This document shows, one piece after another, positions 25,831-37,705 of a DNA stretch of 64,000 bases. The stretch is from Nautilus pompilius (taxonomy: Eukaryota; Mollusca; Cephalopoda; Nautilida; Nautilidae), in the NCBI GenBank assembly GCA_018389105.1, contig JACATO010000924.1, positions 242,001-306,000 of the forward strand, in the 5' to 3' direction. A program made the translations under genes and the position numbers. Each line of letters opens with the position of its first letter. The stretch's first letter is position 1. Under the pieces are notes generated by a model. That model saw nothing but the letters and a program-made list of their open reading frames with translations, made no database searches and was not told where the DNA came from.

Positions 25831-25930
25831 GTCAGGAGAGATGACGTCAGTACAGAGAGAGAGAGAGAGAGATTACGTTAGTATATAGAGAGAGATGGAT
25901 AGAGAGAGATGACGTTAGTATATAGAGAGA

Positions 25931-26004
<74 letters not shown>

Positions 26005-26178
26005 GAGATGACGTTAGTATATAGAGAGAGATGGAGAGAGAGAGAGAGAGGGAGAGAGAGAGAGAGATGACGTTATATATATATAGAGAGAGAGGGAGAG
26101 AGAGAGAGAGAGGGCGAGAGAGAGAGATGACGTTATATATATATATAGAGAGATAGGGAGAGAGAGAGAGAGATGACG

Positions 26179-26214
<36 letters not shown>

Positions 26215-26225
26215 CGAGAGAGAGC
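25553..26225. repeat. Composite (GA)n array punctuated by CRE-like TGACGT blocks
   Basis: Long (GA)n stretches are interrupted about ten times by ATGACGTTAGTATATAGA or by ATGACGTCA versions. The latter give two full CRE palindromes, TGACGTCA, at 25827-25834 and 25842-25849. An AP-1-like TGAGTCA near 25603 sits in an otherwise parallel block. Toward the 3' end the TATATA portion expands to a (TA)n run. GA arrays bind GAGA-type factors in insects, and TGACGTCA is the CREB/ATF consensus. Function here is inference; a self-propagating composite satellite is the simpler reading. Confidence 0.95.
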
Positions 26226-28683
26226 TAGAAGGGATTGCCAGAAATTGGCAACGATATATTTTTTTTATAGCACTCCAGATTATTATCAGCACGCGAGGCG
26301 CGCTCCCAAAAATTGTATCTTTTATGATAACATTTTCGGAAAAGATTTATTTTTAGAGTCAGATATTTTAACGTAAATATGAATGAATTAAAAAAAAAAA
26401 ACCATTTTCAGATATTTACAATTTATTGTTAAGTCAAAAAAAAAAGAAGTTTATTCCAGAATCTATAGAAGAAATGAATAATGGTTTCCAATAAATTATT
26501 TTTTCATGGAGGTAAGCCTATTACTCTAAAAAACGTATCGTAATCAACATTTTTAGGGAAATTAAATATAATCAGTTTCATAATGCCCATTACCGTTGCA
26601 TAACATCAAAGATGTTTAACGTCCATCTGTAACCAAGCTAAGTATTTGTGGGTGTATGTATGAATCTGTTTTTCGAAAGTCAAAAAGAAACGGAAACATC
26701 GCTTCAGAATGAATTTTTAAAATAATTTCTTTAAACTTCTAAGTAAAGAAAACGTTTGCCATTTTTATTGGCCGAATATTTAGCGATCGCCCTTCCAACG
26801 GGCCGGGGGCATGGAGTTTCTAAACTGGTGCTTCTTTGGTATCAATCGTATCCGCGACCCTTGGCCCTAACCGGGCACGTGAACGCCTCCGACGTCCGAT
26901 CGGCCAAGCAGTTGGAACGAATCCCGAGCTTAAAGGCAACTCGGCGTCAGGCCCATCTACAGAAAAGACGAGGCTTGATGTAGGCTGAGCAGACGAGCTC
27001 TTTCCAACTTATAAAGGCAAGCAAACGAGCACGGAAAAACCCAGATAAATTAAAGAATTCGGGTCTCCATATAAGCGCAAACCCCACGTCGTTGTCATTC
27101 CACGACTAGACAGCAAATTCCGCGAGTATTGACTCGGTGAGTTGATCGCCTGTAGACTGCCCTTGGTGGACTGGCTGCGAACGTACCTACCTGCTCGTCG
27201 AGAGTTTACCTGAGCACAACAAGCTGTTTTCCGGAAAAGTTAGCGCGTACATGTATATTTTTCACCGCTATCTTTCCGGTTTTCAGCTGCTGTCACTCGC
27301 CCCTTCCCTCCCCGAGAGACGTGATAGACTGCCAGAAAAAAACCCCTATGACGTCAACGCGTCTGCTCCAGGATCATCATTAAAATTCCTCTTCGTTTTG
27401 TTTTGTTTTGTTTAAAATATTAATCATTACGCACTTTGGTCATTGTATCGTAGCCGTAAATCGCTGCTTTTTGTTGTCTCTTTAAAACGGCTTTGAATTT
27501 CGAATTCCGCAGAGATGTTTAAATTGTTTTATTCAGCCGTCATCAGTGATACAATTCTGAGAGGCGAAGGGCTATACATTTTCACTGCTATAACTAACCA
27601 AACTACCGAAAAGATGAGGCGAAACAAATTTAATTTTATTGTTTATCAGTGTGTTATGGGGCCCTTATTTTAAACAAACGTTAAATATTAGAAAGGGTCC
27701 TGTTTAAATCAGCTCGGATGTTGTTTCAGCGTTTTGCAGAGCATCCTCAAAGATGAAAAATATTACATTTACTTAGCTTGGGTTTCTCATGGAAGTCTGA
27801 CAGGAGTTTTCAAAAGAGTTAATGGTTCTGAGCGCGCATTCCTACAGTTCAGTTAGAAACAGTAAATAACTACGTTTCCTAAAGAAGATTGTAATTGCTT
27901 TCTTTAAAAAACATTTTCAGCTTCTGCGCACCACACAGAGAGTAAGTAATCTCTACTGGGCGAAGCACTGGGATACTCGCACCCTGAGGGAAGGAGTTGA
28001 CTGGCCGGCTACTTCATGGTACACATAATTCTTGGAGAGATAGGATAACCCTCGGCCGGACGCAGATCTAATCTAGATTCATCACATGCGCACGACTTTC
28101 AATATATTAGGTTACACAGAAAGGTGGGGGGCGAGGTTTCGGCACAGACTGATACGAGTGAAGTAGTTTCTACAGTGATAGCGTTAAACTCGTGGTATTT
28201 AAAGATCTCACTGATGTATTTATATTCCACAGAGAAAGAAGCCCGCATAAGCCGTAATGACTTCCTGTCACCTGTAATAGCGAAACTACACGAAACCAGC
28301 CTGGAGATTACAAGAAAAAGATAACCAGGAAAACAAATATCAGCAGGGTTAGGCCCGAATTCTTTTTCTCTTTCGAAAAACTATTCTGAAAATATACCTT
28401 TGGCAAAGTGATAGAACATCTTATTTGCATTAATTTTTGTTTTTTTTTTTTTTGTTGTTTGTTAGTGTTTAAATCTCGCTGGACCATTTCCGTTGATGCT
28501 ACCCCGGCCCTTTACCGTTCGCGGTCCAAGCTTTCCGGACATCTGCGCCCAGCACCAGCTGGTCCTGGTATAGCGAACAGTCAGGTTTACCGTCTTGGGT
28601 TTGCACCCGGATGTAGTTCCGCGGTAGCCCCGCTATGGGGCGTTGCTAACCTCGCGCCACGGAAAGTTTTACTGGAACTCTCC

Positions 28684-28865
28684 ATTTTTTTTTTTTTTTT
28701 TCCGGAAAAAAAAAAGGGGAGGATGTGTCTGCATGGCCGGCCGGCTCCTGAAGAAAATCAATAAGAAGTAAAAACATGGCGTGCGAGAACCGAACTCGAT
28801 CCCTCGGCCGTAGCAGTTAAGCAGATCAATTACTTGGCTGCCTTGATCGCCCTCGTTTTGGTTCC
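28684..28865 (-). mobile_element. tRNA-derived SINE-like element with A-rich tail
   Basis: On the minus strand a box-A-like AGGCAGCCAAGTAATTGATC near 28828-28847 is followed by a box-B-like GGGATCGAGTTCGG near 28791-28804. A body of about 90 bp then ends in poly-A (plus-strand T run at 28684-28702). Head, body and tail order is that of a SINE. The A-rich tail contains an internal non-A interruption. Confidence 0.5.
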
Positions 28866-31264
28866 AGTGTTCTCCATCAAACACTAGATGGAGAATTCTG
28901 ATAGATCGGTAAGAATAAAACCATGAAGGAAAACAGAACGTACCGAACGTATTACCGATGAGGATATGCAATATCATTGTCTCTTCTATGTCATCCCGGA
29001 TGTAGGTATGATGCGTCCTCGGATATCGATTGTGATTTGCCAGCGTTTTTTCTTTCTACTCAGCTCCATCTACGATTAGAAGAGAAAACCCACGGAGTTT
29101 TTCCTTTAGTTCACTCTGGTTTCCTTTCACCTTTATTCTCAAGACTACTTTTAGGGATCTCTGTCCGAGATACGGGGTGTTTCACTTTTTTTCCCCTCCT
29201 CCCGCGGCTGGTTTTACTGATCGGGAACTCTTGCTTCTTTCCCGTTAACACTGTCAATGCGGCAACTGTAGAGTAATTAAAAGTTGTCTCCCTTTTACTT
29301 TCCGAATATTTCAGAGTGATTGTCGAATGCACCTCGGTTCGGGTTTTCGTGGCTTGCGACTGCGAAATCTTCGCACCTTAAATACATTAAGGCAGACGCG
29401 TCTTAAGGTGTCTGGAGCCACGAAGTCTCACTACACTGTTTCGTGTAATGCAGACATAGATGGCAGAAATTTTGGCTTACAAGGATACGAACCTGCTCCT
29501 TCGTAATTTTACCGGATAATCTTATTGTAAAGTTAAAGAAGTGTTCTATTCTTTGCTAAAATTTTAGATTTTCTATGTAGGCTGAATTATTTTTACGAAG
29601 ATTTTGCCCCAGGTATACTGAACCTATCCAATACCCACCCTGACTTACCCCCCCCAAAGCGTTTTTGTGGTTTTTAGAAGATGCCACGTGACACTTTCTT
29701 CCTTGTCCTGTTCGTCAAATGACTTATTCCCACCATTACTCGTTTGTGACACTTTAAACTGTGGCTCGGTATATTATTTAAAGAGAGACATTTATTTAAT
29801 AAATTTTAAAAAAAAGATTGCTATAATTAAAAAAAAGAAATATTCTAAGTGTAATGATATAGATCGATCTGGAAAAAAAACCCCCTTTTTTCTAGTTGTT
29901 CCTTACTGGATGCCTTAACGAAACTGCGGCTGCCTGATCGTCAACATTGGTGCCACGAAACTCTCAGCTAACACGATCTTTTAGGTTGTCTTTTTTTTTT
30001 AATGGAACCTCTGAAAAGAACAGGAAATGGAGGGTTTTGTCGGCATAGGTCATCCTAGCAGGAATAAACGGCAAGGTGGTTTCTGGTCCGAGAGCTGTTA
30101 AATATTTTTAAACTAACGTCTATTTAACTTTGAGGATGTCTTGGTAAAGGTAAAGCGAACTCCATCCGTTCCGTCGTGTCCTGGTTGGTAGCGTGCATCA
30201 CCCAATCTCCACTCCCTATCTAGCGAATTCAAAATAAAACGGAATTTATGGTCGGGGTGGATGGGAGGTGGGAGGAATTCAACAGAATCTCTAAGCCGCA
30301 AAACTTTCCGGGTCCTATGCCCCGCCACTCCACAAACGTGGGAAGTAAATATAGAAATGCAGACGTGTTTTGCGAGAGCTAAGCACAAGTAAACAAATGG
30401 AGCGAAACAAGATATCGCGGCCAAGCCACACTCGCGACATAGCTCGCTCCGTCTTACCACGATCTCGCTCTTTTGACGTGTCAACAACATGACAGTCGAG
30501 CTGTGTCCCACCTTCCTGTGACGGCGGCCTTAATGCCAAATCGCGTAACTCGAAGCGGCGCATTTCTCTGCAATCTAAAATAGCAGCCGGGGCTGGAACT
30601 CTCCGCTTGTTTGGCTTTTAGTGCTGGTGCCTCGCAACAGGAAGCGAAAACACGAAGGTGCATCCTAACTTACTCCGTGCGTAAAATAATTTCTTTGATA
30701 ACATAATCTAGATAACTAATTAGAGGGGGGGTTAAATATTGGCTTTCGTTACGTTCAAAACACGTTATGGGGACTGCAACGTTTACCTAACAGAAAGAAA
30801 AGAAAAAAAAACTCGAGTACCCGGCCGTTTGCTGGCTCCGTGTCGTAGATGTTTGAAATGCTGCCCCGTTCAGCTGGGTCTTATAGTTGTGCGTGACGCC
30901 GCGAAGTTTGGCTCGTGTCCCGGGTTGTGCGTTTGTGCCGCTTGCTTTTTTAATCTCGTGTCCCAGTTTTGTACAATGATGTCGCAGACTGTTCAAATCT
31001 AACCCCTAACCATTCTCCCCCCCTTTTTTTTTTTTTTTACTTTTACTAAAGAAAGTTCAGAAACATTAGATGACTCTGTCTGAATTTACCGATTTAGGGA
31101 TATACAATTAATTATGTGATATGACAGCACAGAAACAATCTTGAGGTGGCGAGTCGTTCCGGTAAGTCTGAGGTACCATCCTCCAAAGGTTTTCCGGGCC
31201 TCTAGTTTCCTTCCAAATCTAAAAAAAATTGGGAGGGGGGGAGGGAAGGCTCTTAGTGGGAATC

Positions 31265-31350
31265 TAACTGCCGAAGTCGGAAGTGACCGACCTTTTTTTG
31301 GCGCGGGATTGGAAATGCCTAGCAACCGTTGCACTACGATTATTTTTGAC
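31265..31350 (-). mobile_element. Possible truncated tRNA-derived SINE head
   Basis: On the minus strand TAGTGCAACGGTTGC (box-A-like) near 31321-31337 is followed closely by TTCCAATCCCGCGCC (box-B-like). The spacing is too short for an intact tRNA, as if the anticodon arm were lost. Confidence 0.3.
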
Positions 31351-31611
31351 AGGGTTATCTCCCTTGTAAACATCGGCGCACCACCCACCAACTGAAACGG
31401 AACTACGTTCTACTAGAATATGGGCCAAACTGTGTGGATATCCGAGTTTGTTTTTTTTTTTTAATTTAACTTTTTTCTTTCTTTCAAAACCATATAAAAT
31501 GTTTATCATTTGTTGTGTCACTGCAATGGCCATAAAGTAGTGTTTTTCCCCAAATGTTCTTATACATAAAGAAAATGGTTCCACTCAATCGCTAAATCGA
31601 GTGAAGAGAAA

Positions 31612-32105
31612 TATGTTGTTTTAAAAGCCCATGTAGAACGTTTTGAGTACTGTATATATGTTGTTTTAAAGCCCATGTAGAACGTTTTGAGTACTGTATA
31701 TATGTTGTTTTAAAAGCCCATGTATAACGTTTTGAGTACTGTATATATGTTGTTTTAAAAGCCCATGTAGAACGTTTTGAGTACTGTATATATGTTGTTT
31801 TAAAAGCCCATGTAGAACGTTTTGAGTACTGTATATATGTTGTTTTAAAAGCCCATGTATAACGTTTTGAGTACTGTGTATATGTTGTTTTAAAAGCCCA
31901 TGTTGAACGTTTTGAGTACTGTGTATATGTTGTTTTAAAAGCCCATGTAGAACGTTTTGAGTACTGTGTATATGTTGTTTTAAAAGCCCATGTAGAACGT
32001 TTTGAGTACTGTGTATATGTTGTTTTAAAAGCCCATGTAGAACGTTTTGAGTACTGTATATATGTTGTTTTAAAAGCCCATGTAGAACGTTTTGAGTACT
32101 GTATA
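31612..32105. repeat. 45-bp minisatellite, 11 copies, open on the minus strand
   Basis: GCCCATG recurs at 31627, 31671 and then every 45 bp to 32076. The unit includes AACGTTTTGAGTACTGTATA and TGTTGTTTTAAAA. Because 45 bp is 15 codons, one minus-strand frame with an ATG at 32115 stays open for 149 residues. It repeats STQNVLHGLLKQHIY. The frame begins at the edge of the array and has no non-repeat domain, so I treat it as a repeat, not a gene. Confidence 0.97.
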
Positions 32106-34800
32106 GCAAAACCATTTATGAACTGCGTTTTGGATAATATATTGAGTTGATAGTTTTATTATTAAAGAGATGTAAATGAAAAACCATCAGAAAAATAATT
32201 AATTGTATGCATATGCATTTTAATATTTAAAGAGTTAAATGACGCTTGTGCTAAAAATTCTCTCTTAATAGAAAATGTGAATATTTATAAAAAAAAACAA
32301 AAAACACACACACAAATAAACTATAAATGCAGTTAATTTATGACGCTCAGGTTAATTAGCGAGCTTATCAGGTAAAAAATTTTTAAAAAAGGATATTTTC
32401 TTAAGCCATCATCTTGGGAAAAACAAATTGTTCTCTAACTGTAACTTGTCAATTTTAAAACCGTTATTTCCAGTTAGAGACAACGTAACCATAGAAACAG
32501 AGGCGAAGAATGGGAATGAAGTAGTGATTTCTCGCAGATCGATCTGATAAATAATGCAGCAGAAACCTTTAACAAGCTCTGGATATTCCTTCTACCACCG
32601 ATACATTTGCTCCCGTCGGGCGGTTCGTGGCGCTTGATCCCGCTCTTTAATTTCCTGCAGTCTCTTGGAGAACATTAACATTTAATAGTACAACAGAATC
32701 CGTTTACTAAAATTAATGCGTATTAAATTTACCTTGATCGGTTCAGCAAAACTTGATCCCCCCCTCTCCGCTGCTTCTTTGTTTTTGTTTTTGAGCAAAT
32801 TACAGACGGATGCAAACTCCAGTAACGGATGAGCAACACAGGGCTTAAAAAACAAACTGCTGATCTGCCTCACGCCGAATATTAGCTGTTTTTGATCCCA
32901 GTTATCTCTGTACGACTCTGAAGTGCTCCAGGCCGGCCGGACGAGTAGAGAGTGCCAGTATTTTTGTTAGGAGATGAAGGAGACTCCCCGTTCCAATCAC
33001 TTCCTCGTCAAACTTTCTCAAAACAGAGTTATCTTTACGAAGAGGGAGCGGAGTCTCAGCGGAAAACTCGCACATCTCTGCCTATATTATCGTCTTAAGT
33101 AGAGGGATTGGAAAACGACAAGAAAATATAACTGTGCCTCCGCCAGAGAGGAAGAGATGCTACAGTAGCTACGATGCGTTTTGAATAACGGATTTAGTTA
33201 ATAGCTTTATTATAGAAGCGGCGCAACTCTGACCGATTTTGGTCGTTAGCTAACCGGAACATTTAATTAAAGGTAAATCGATTGATGTTTACTTATACTT
33301 TGTGCTAGTATCAAAGACATTCGCGATGGTGCACATTTAAATAAGCTCGAGCGATCTTGGTTTCGTCACGTTGAAGAACCGAAGTTTCTAAACATCGGTA
33401 AATGGCGAACGAACGCTCCAGCTGTATCAAAACGGCGCACTAACAGTAAAGATGCTTTTCCTGGCTGGGTGCCCTAAATGGGGCGGCAGGACCTGGTCTC
33501 AACTCCCTATCGGTTTCCGACTTTGAATGTGTAACAACTGGACAGCGCCCGAGTCCAGAAGAAACACTAGCGCCGTGCACCGAGAACCCCGCGTCAACAG
33601 TCTCTCTCTCTCAGAACCGAAGCCTGGAGATGCTGGTAGGAAGAGATCTCCGAAACGCGGATTCCCCGTTTACCGAGATCGGACTTAAGCTAATTCTATT
33701 GCAGACAGTTGTTTTAAACCCCCCCACACAAAACGCTACATGTTTTAAAGCAAAAATGATCTTGTAGAATTTATGCAAATTACTACCTCTGCTCATTTAT
33801 AAAAGAAATTCCATCAGTCATTGATTTATTCACTCTTCCGTACTTTATGTAAAATATATATTTTTATCTATTCTTTTTTTCCCTTTTCCTTACAGATCTG
33901 TGAAGAATTATGTTTTCTACCTTGAAGCATTTCAATATTTAACTGCAAATGATTTGCATGAGAATACGAGAGGATTTTGTACAATTGGACCAGAACTACT
34001 GCAGTCTTAAATTCGATAGTATGAATTAACATAACCCTTCTACTACCAAATGGTGTATGTAATTATCATAGCCACTGTTAAGGCCTAATTTAGAAGGAAG
34101 AGACACGCCTCGTTGCCACTTCGTACCCGTTTAGCTTTCGGATCAGACTAAAGACAGGGGCCGCGAAACAGCAGCTAGAGAGGGGAAGGGGGGGAGGACT
34201 CGACCGTTTTTTTTTTATAGGGCGGCCGTCTGAAAGCCGGCAGATATCAAGCTGCAGTTGGTTATTTCCGTTATCAGGAGTCGCGAACGCGGCCTTATCA
34301 GGGAGAAAAAAGACAAAAAAAAATAGGGAGACCGCAAGAAAACTGAGAAGGGGATTCACGTGCCTTGCGAACGTCTTCAATTAAAGAAGGAACTGAACCG
34401 TTTGTCTCCTTTCTTTTTCTTTTTTTTTTTTCGTAAAAATTCCAGATCCTTGTATTCTCGCATCGGGTTCCGAGTTGGGGCATCCGTCTGGATAACGTCA
34501 GCGCTATACACCGCGAGAGGAGGAGGAGGAGACCTGCGAAATGTCGGCGGGGAGCGGACCTTAAAGGAAACACCAGCAGACGTTAGGCACGTGAAATGAC
34601 GACGGCACTTTTTAACATTTTTTTTTTTTTTTTTACAAAAACCACTTTGTATTAGCATGGAGAACATTTGTGCAAGTCACGGCCGCTTACAACATTAAAG
34701 ATAGATAGATGAGTGGTAAAGTGAGATAAAAATATCATTTGGAAAAGAAAAAAAAAACAAACAATGCATTGCATAGAATATTTCCTACACCGTATAGATC
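32106..34800. other. AT-rich to mixed intergenic DNA with one splice-acceptor-like site
   Basis: A long pyrimidine tract ending in TTACAG at 33891-33895 precedes a short open stretch (see findings). Otherwise there are T/A homopolymers (34421-34430, 34619-34634) and short open frames without recognisable motifs. Confidence 0.45.
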
Positions 34801-34829
34801 AATCTGAACCCCTTTCTTCCGAAAGCTTC

Positions 34830-35170
34830 ACGGTTTCGCTCCAGTTATAACCGCTCGCCATCTTGTGCCGGCGAGTCGCTCGACCTCTGGTGCTCAACGC
34901 GCCTGTTTAAGGAAGACGTAACCTCTCCGCAGCGTCGCCGTCACTGTCACCAAGAATGGCGGCCGTTGCCTGCCGAATTTCCGCTGAGATTATCTACTTT
35001 AGTAAGGGCGTCACTGATGCCACCCGTACAGCTGGTTCCGGCGCAGACTTGGGCCTCTTGCATGCACTGTCGGAAGGCAAACTTTCCCGCCCTCTGAGCG
35101 TAGGTGAACGGAGAAAGACTGGCGAGGCTTTCCAATACGGGCAGCGGGCACCGGGGCGTTAACGTGGTAG
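34830..35170 (+). promoter_or_regulatory. CpG-rich promoter-like segment with YY1-like word and ATGGCGGCC
   Basis: CpG-dense DNA contains CGCCATCTTG near 34857-34866, which is the YY1 core on the reverse strand. It also contains CACCAAGAATGGCGGCCG at 34948-34965. The ATG at 34956 opens a 68-codon frame beginning MAAVACRISAE, in good initiation context (A at -3, G at +4). A donor-like GTAAGG lies at 35002-35007, and a better GTGAGT follows at 35229 beyond the frame's stop. This is how many housekeeping first exons look, but the protein is unrecognised and no second exon was found. Confidence 0.3.
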
Positions 35171-36320
35171 AGCTTTCCGATTTGGAAGCAAAACGGACCT
35201 CGCACCCATCGAAAGAAGTCTAGCTTCCGTGAGTTACATGTCCGGTGGTGTCTGCCCGCCCGTATCTGACCGGAAGATCCCCGACCGTAATTACTATAAT
35301 CTTCTTCAGGAAAATGGAGCGACGACATGCCAAACGCCCAGAACAACTGCAGGGGGGGGTTTAAAAAAAGGACATCTCCGGGCCTCAAAAAGCCCGGATG
35401 TGAACCTGATTTGAATACCGAAGGAAGAATAAACTATCCAACCCGAGGTAACAATTGAAGAAATACCTGGGAACTTTGTCAGAAAACCTGGACCGGAAAA
35501 CCACTGATTACCTAATAAATCTTAGACTCTTCAAGGTTTTCCTGGTTCAGGAGCCGGTTCCACCAAAAAAACCCCTCAGAAATAACCGTTCGAATAGTTA
35601 TTATAAATGCGATGCAAAATTATTCTACAGATTATAAAGCCCGAGACATTCAGCTTACAAGAAACGGATTTGTGTGTATGTTACGGCCATTTACAGCAAT
35701 AAAGAATAAAACTAACTGATAGCAAATCTACTAAATCGATCTTTCTACAATACCCCATTTTAGTAAACAACTAAGATTTTTTATAAGCGTATTTGCAAAC
35801 CGTGGTTAAATTCCTTTGCGTTTGTTACAAGCTATTTTATCAACTGATGACCAGTCACGAGGATTTTATGAAGTCAAGAATTCCCCACACAAGAAAGCTA
35901 ACTCATCAATTAGAAATCGAATAGTTTAGGTTTTCGTCATGACTTCAAAGCAAGAACCTAGAGGCATAATTCCATTTGCTGCGAAGGAAAGCATCGCGTT
36001 CTGGCGACGCTGATTTCCTCCAAGCGATTAACTTTGTTGTCACTAAGGTTTGCCCCGCCAGGCGGCCGTGTTTATCGCACCGAGTCGGCAGGAAAGCGTC
36101 TGGATCACCACAACGGATGTAAGATCCCAGCCATTTCATTCGCCGCCGCCTTCTTCGTCTCGCGCCCGCATCGCGTCCTGAAAACTGCTTCGAACTGATC
36201 GAAACCCCTCCCCTGGAGAGATCAGAGCTTTAGAAAAGGTCTGGGACGACGGCAAAAGAGACGCCTTGGCCAAACACGTGCAAGCGGGAATCGGAGGGAG
36301 GGGGGCAGGGAGCGAGGCTA
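35171..36320. other. Intergenic DNA, no gene seen
   Basis: Moderate CpG content at both ends and AT-rich in the middle. The open frames at 35011-35388 and 35229-35637 lack recognisable motifs. Confidence 0.45.
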
Positions 36321-36326
36321 TTGTTG

Positions 36327-36341
36327 TGACGTCACTTCCTG
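36327..36341 (-). promoter_or_regulatory. ETS-CRE composite site
   Basis: The plus strand reads TGACGTCACTTCCTG. On the minus strand this is CAGGAAGTGACGTCA, an ETS core (GGAA) directly abutting a full CRE palindrome. That spacing is a well-known composite in animal promoters. It sits in a CpG-rich stretch about 36120-36480. No adjacent transcript is proven. Confidence 0.45.
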
Positions 36342-37668
36342 TCGGTTTACTCCCATTCTCTTCTTCGAGGTTCTTCTCAAGATTTTGAAACAAGAAAAAG
36401 ATAGAATTTTTGTGTGTGTGCGCGTTAAATACCTCAGCGAAATTACAACTCCACTCTTCCCCCCCCCGCCTTTCAACGTGAAACACTTGGAACACATCTA
36501 TCTACAAACGAATTTCGTTTAAGGCGAAGAATAACGATAAAGTCGATTTCTAGTTTTATTCCTCGGAGCCACACAGCGCCTGATCTAATTCTCCAACATC
36601 GCCCGAGGCCTTACAATGCAGAGACCCATTTACGAACGACCTTCCGATCCACACGCGGAAGCGTATAATTCATATTGTAACCTTAGAAAAAGCAAATAAG
36701 TTTGCATTTTCCATTTAGTTTTGTTTCTGGCACCAGTGTGTACACACACGTGATTAACTTGGCACCGATTTTGACTTTACCGCCTTTTCTACTCTTAATT
36801 CAAAAGAGCTCATCGACAGCACGAGACGACTGTCTCAACGCTATCGCAATGAAAATATTTACGGGATTATATTCTACACGTGTTTAATGGTTTCTGCTCA
36901 GCAATTCTACGGTTAAAAGCTGCTTCGTGATTAAAGTCGTGTTAAAAGATTAATAAAAAAATAGAAAAGTTACTCAACAGCTTCTGCGTACCAAAACATT
37001 TTTCACGAATTCCGTAGATAACTGTAGTTTTTCCTAAACCCTTTGAGAAGCAAGCCAGCAGTATATTTACGAAGTTACTCTATTAGGATCGTCGCTCATT
37101 CGCCACCGAGCTCACCCCTCAAACAGATAGGTAAGCAGGGGGGTTGGGTTTGTTTTAAATATTAAATATGAAGTTTTAGATTACAAGTTACACAGCGGAA
37201 AATTGACTCGGAATATGAATTATCCTTCACCTGCTCTTCGCTGAATCACACACGAACGAAAAACAAATGCTTTTAACATTGATGCAAAACTTTTCTTCTT
37301 CTTACTTTTAATATTGGATATCCTCTAAAGTTCTTGCAAAATTGTTGTTGTTGTTGTTTTTAGTTTCTTATAGTATTTAACAAATGCGAACGAGTCTCAA
37401 TAAGTTTTTTTTTAAGAAAAGAAAAACAAAACTCTTTTATTTTAATTCCCTTTCTTTTCTTTTTTTTAATGGAGAAGAAGAAAAGGAGAAAGGATTATGT
37501 TGTTTAAACTAGAAAGAAAATTATAATAAAAATTGCCGATGAAAAGGATATGACCAAAAACGATAATAAATAAATAAATTAAATAATGGGACAAAAAAGA
37601 GGGGGAGATAACCTTTTCAGACACCCCTGCCTGTCTGCACCACGTTCCCCCTCGTTCACCGATTGGTT

Positions 37669-37705
<37 letters not shown>

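Larger units (their letters stand above)
26226..31611. other. Mixed AT- and CpG-rich intergenic DNA, no proven gene
   Basis: Contains a perfect CRE word TGACGTCA at 27349-27356, a probable SINE at 28684-28865, an imperfect inverted repeat at 29346-29424 and a possible SINE head near 31300-31345. The minus-strand open frame at 30113-30511 has no recognisable domain. Several poly-T runs occur (28441-28453, 31024-31038). Confidence 0.45.
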
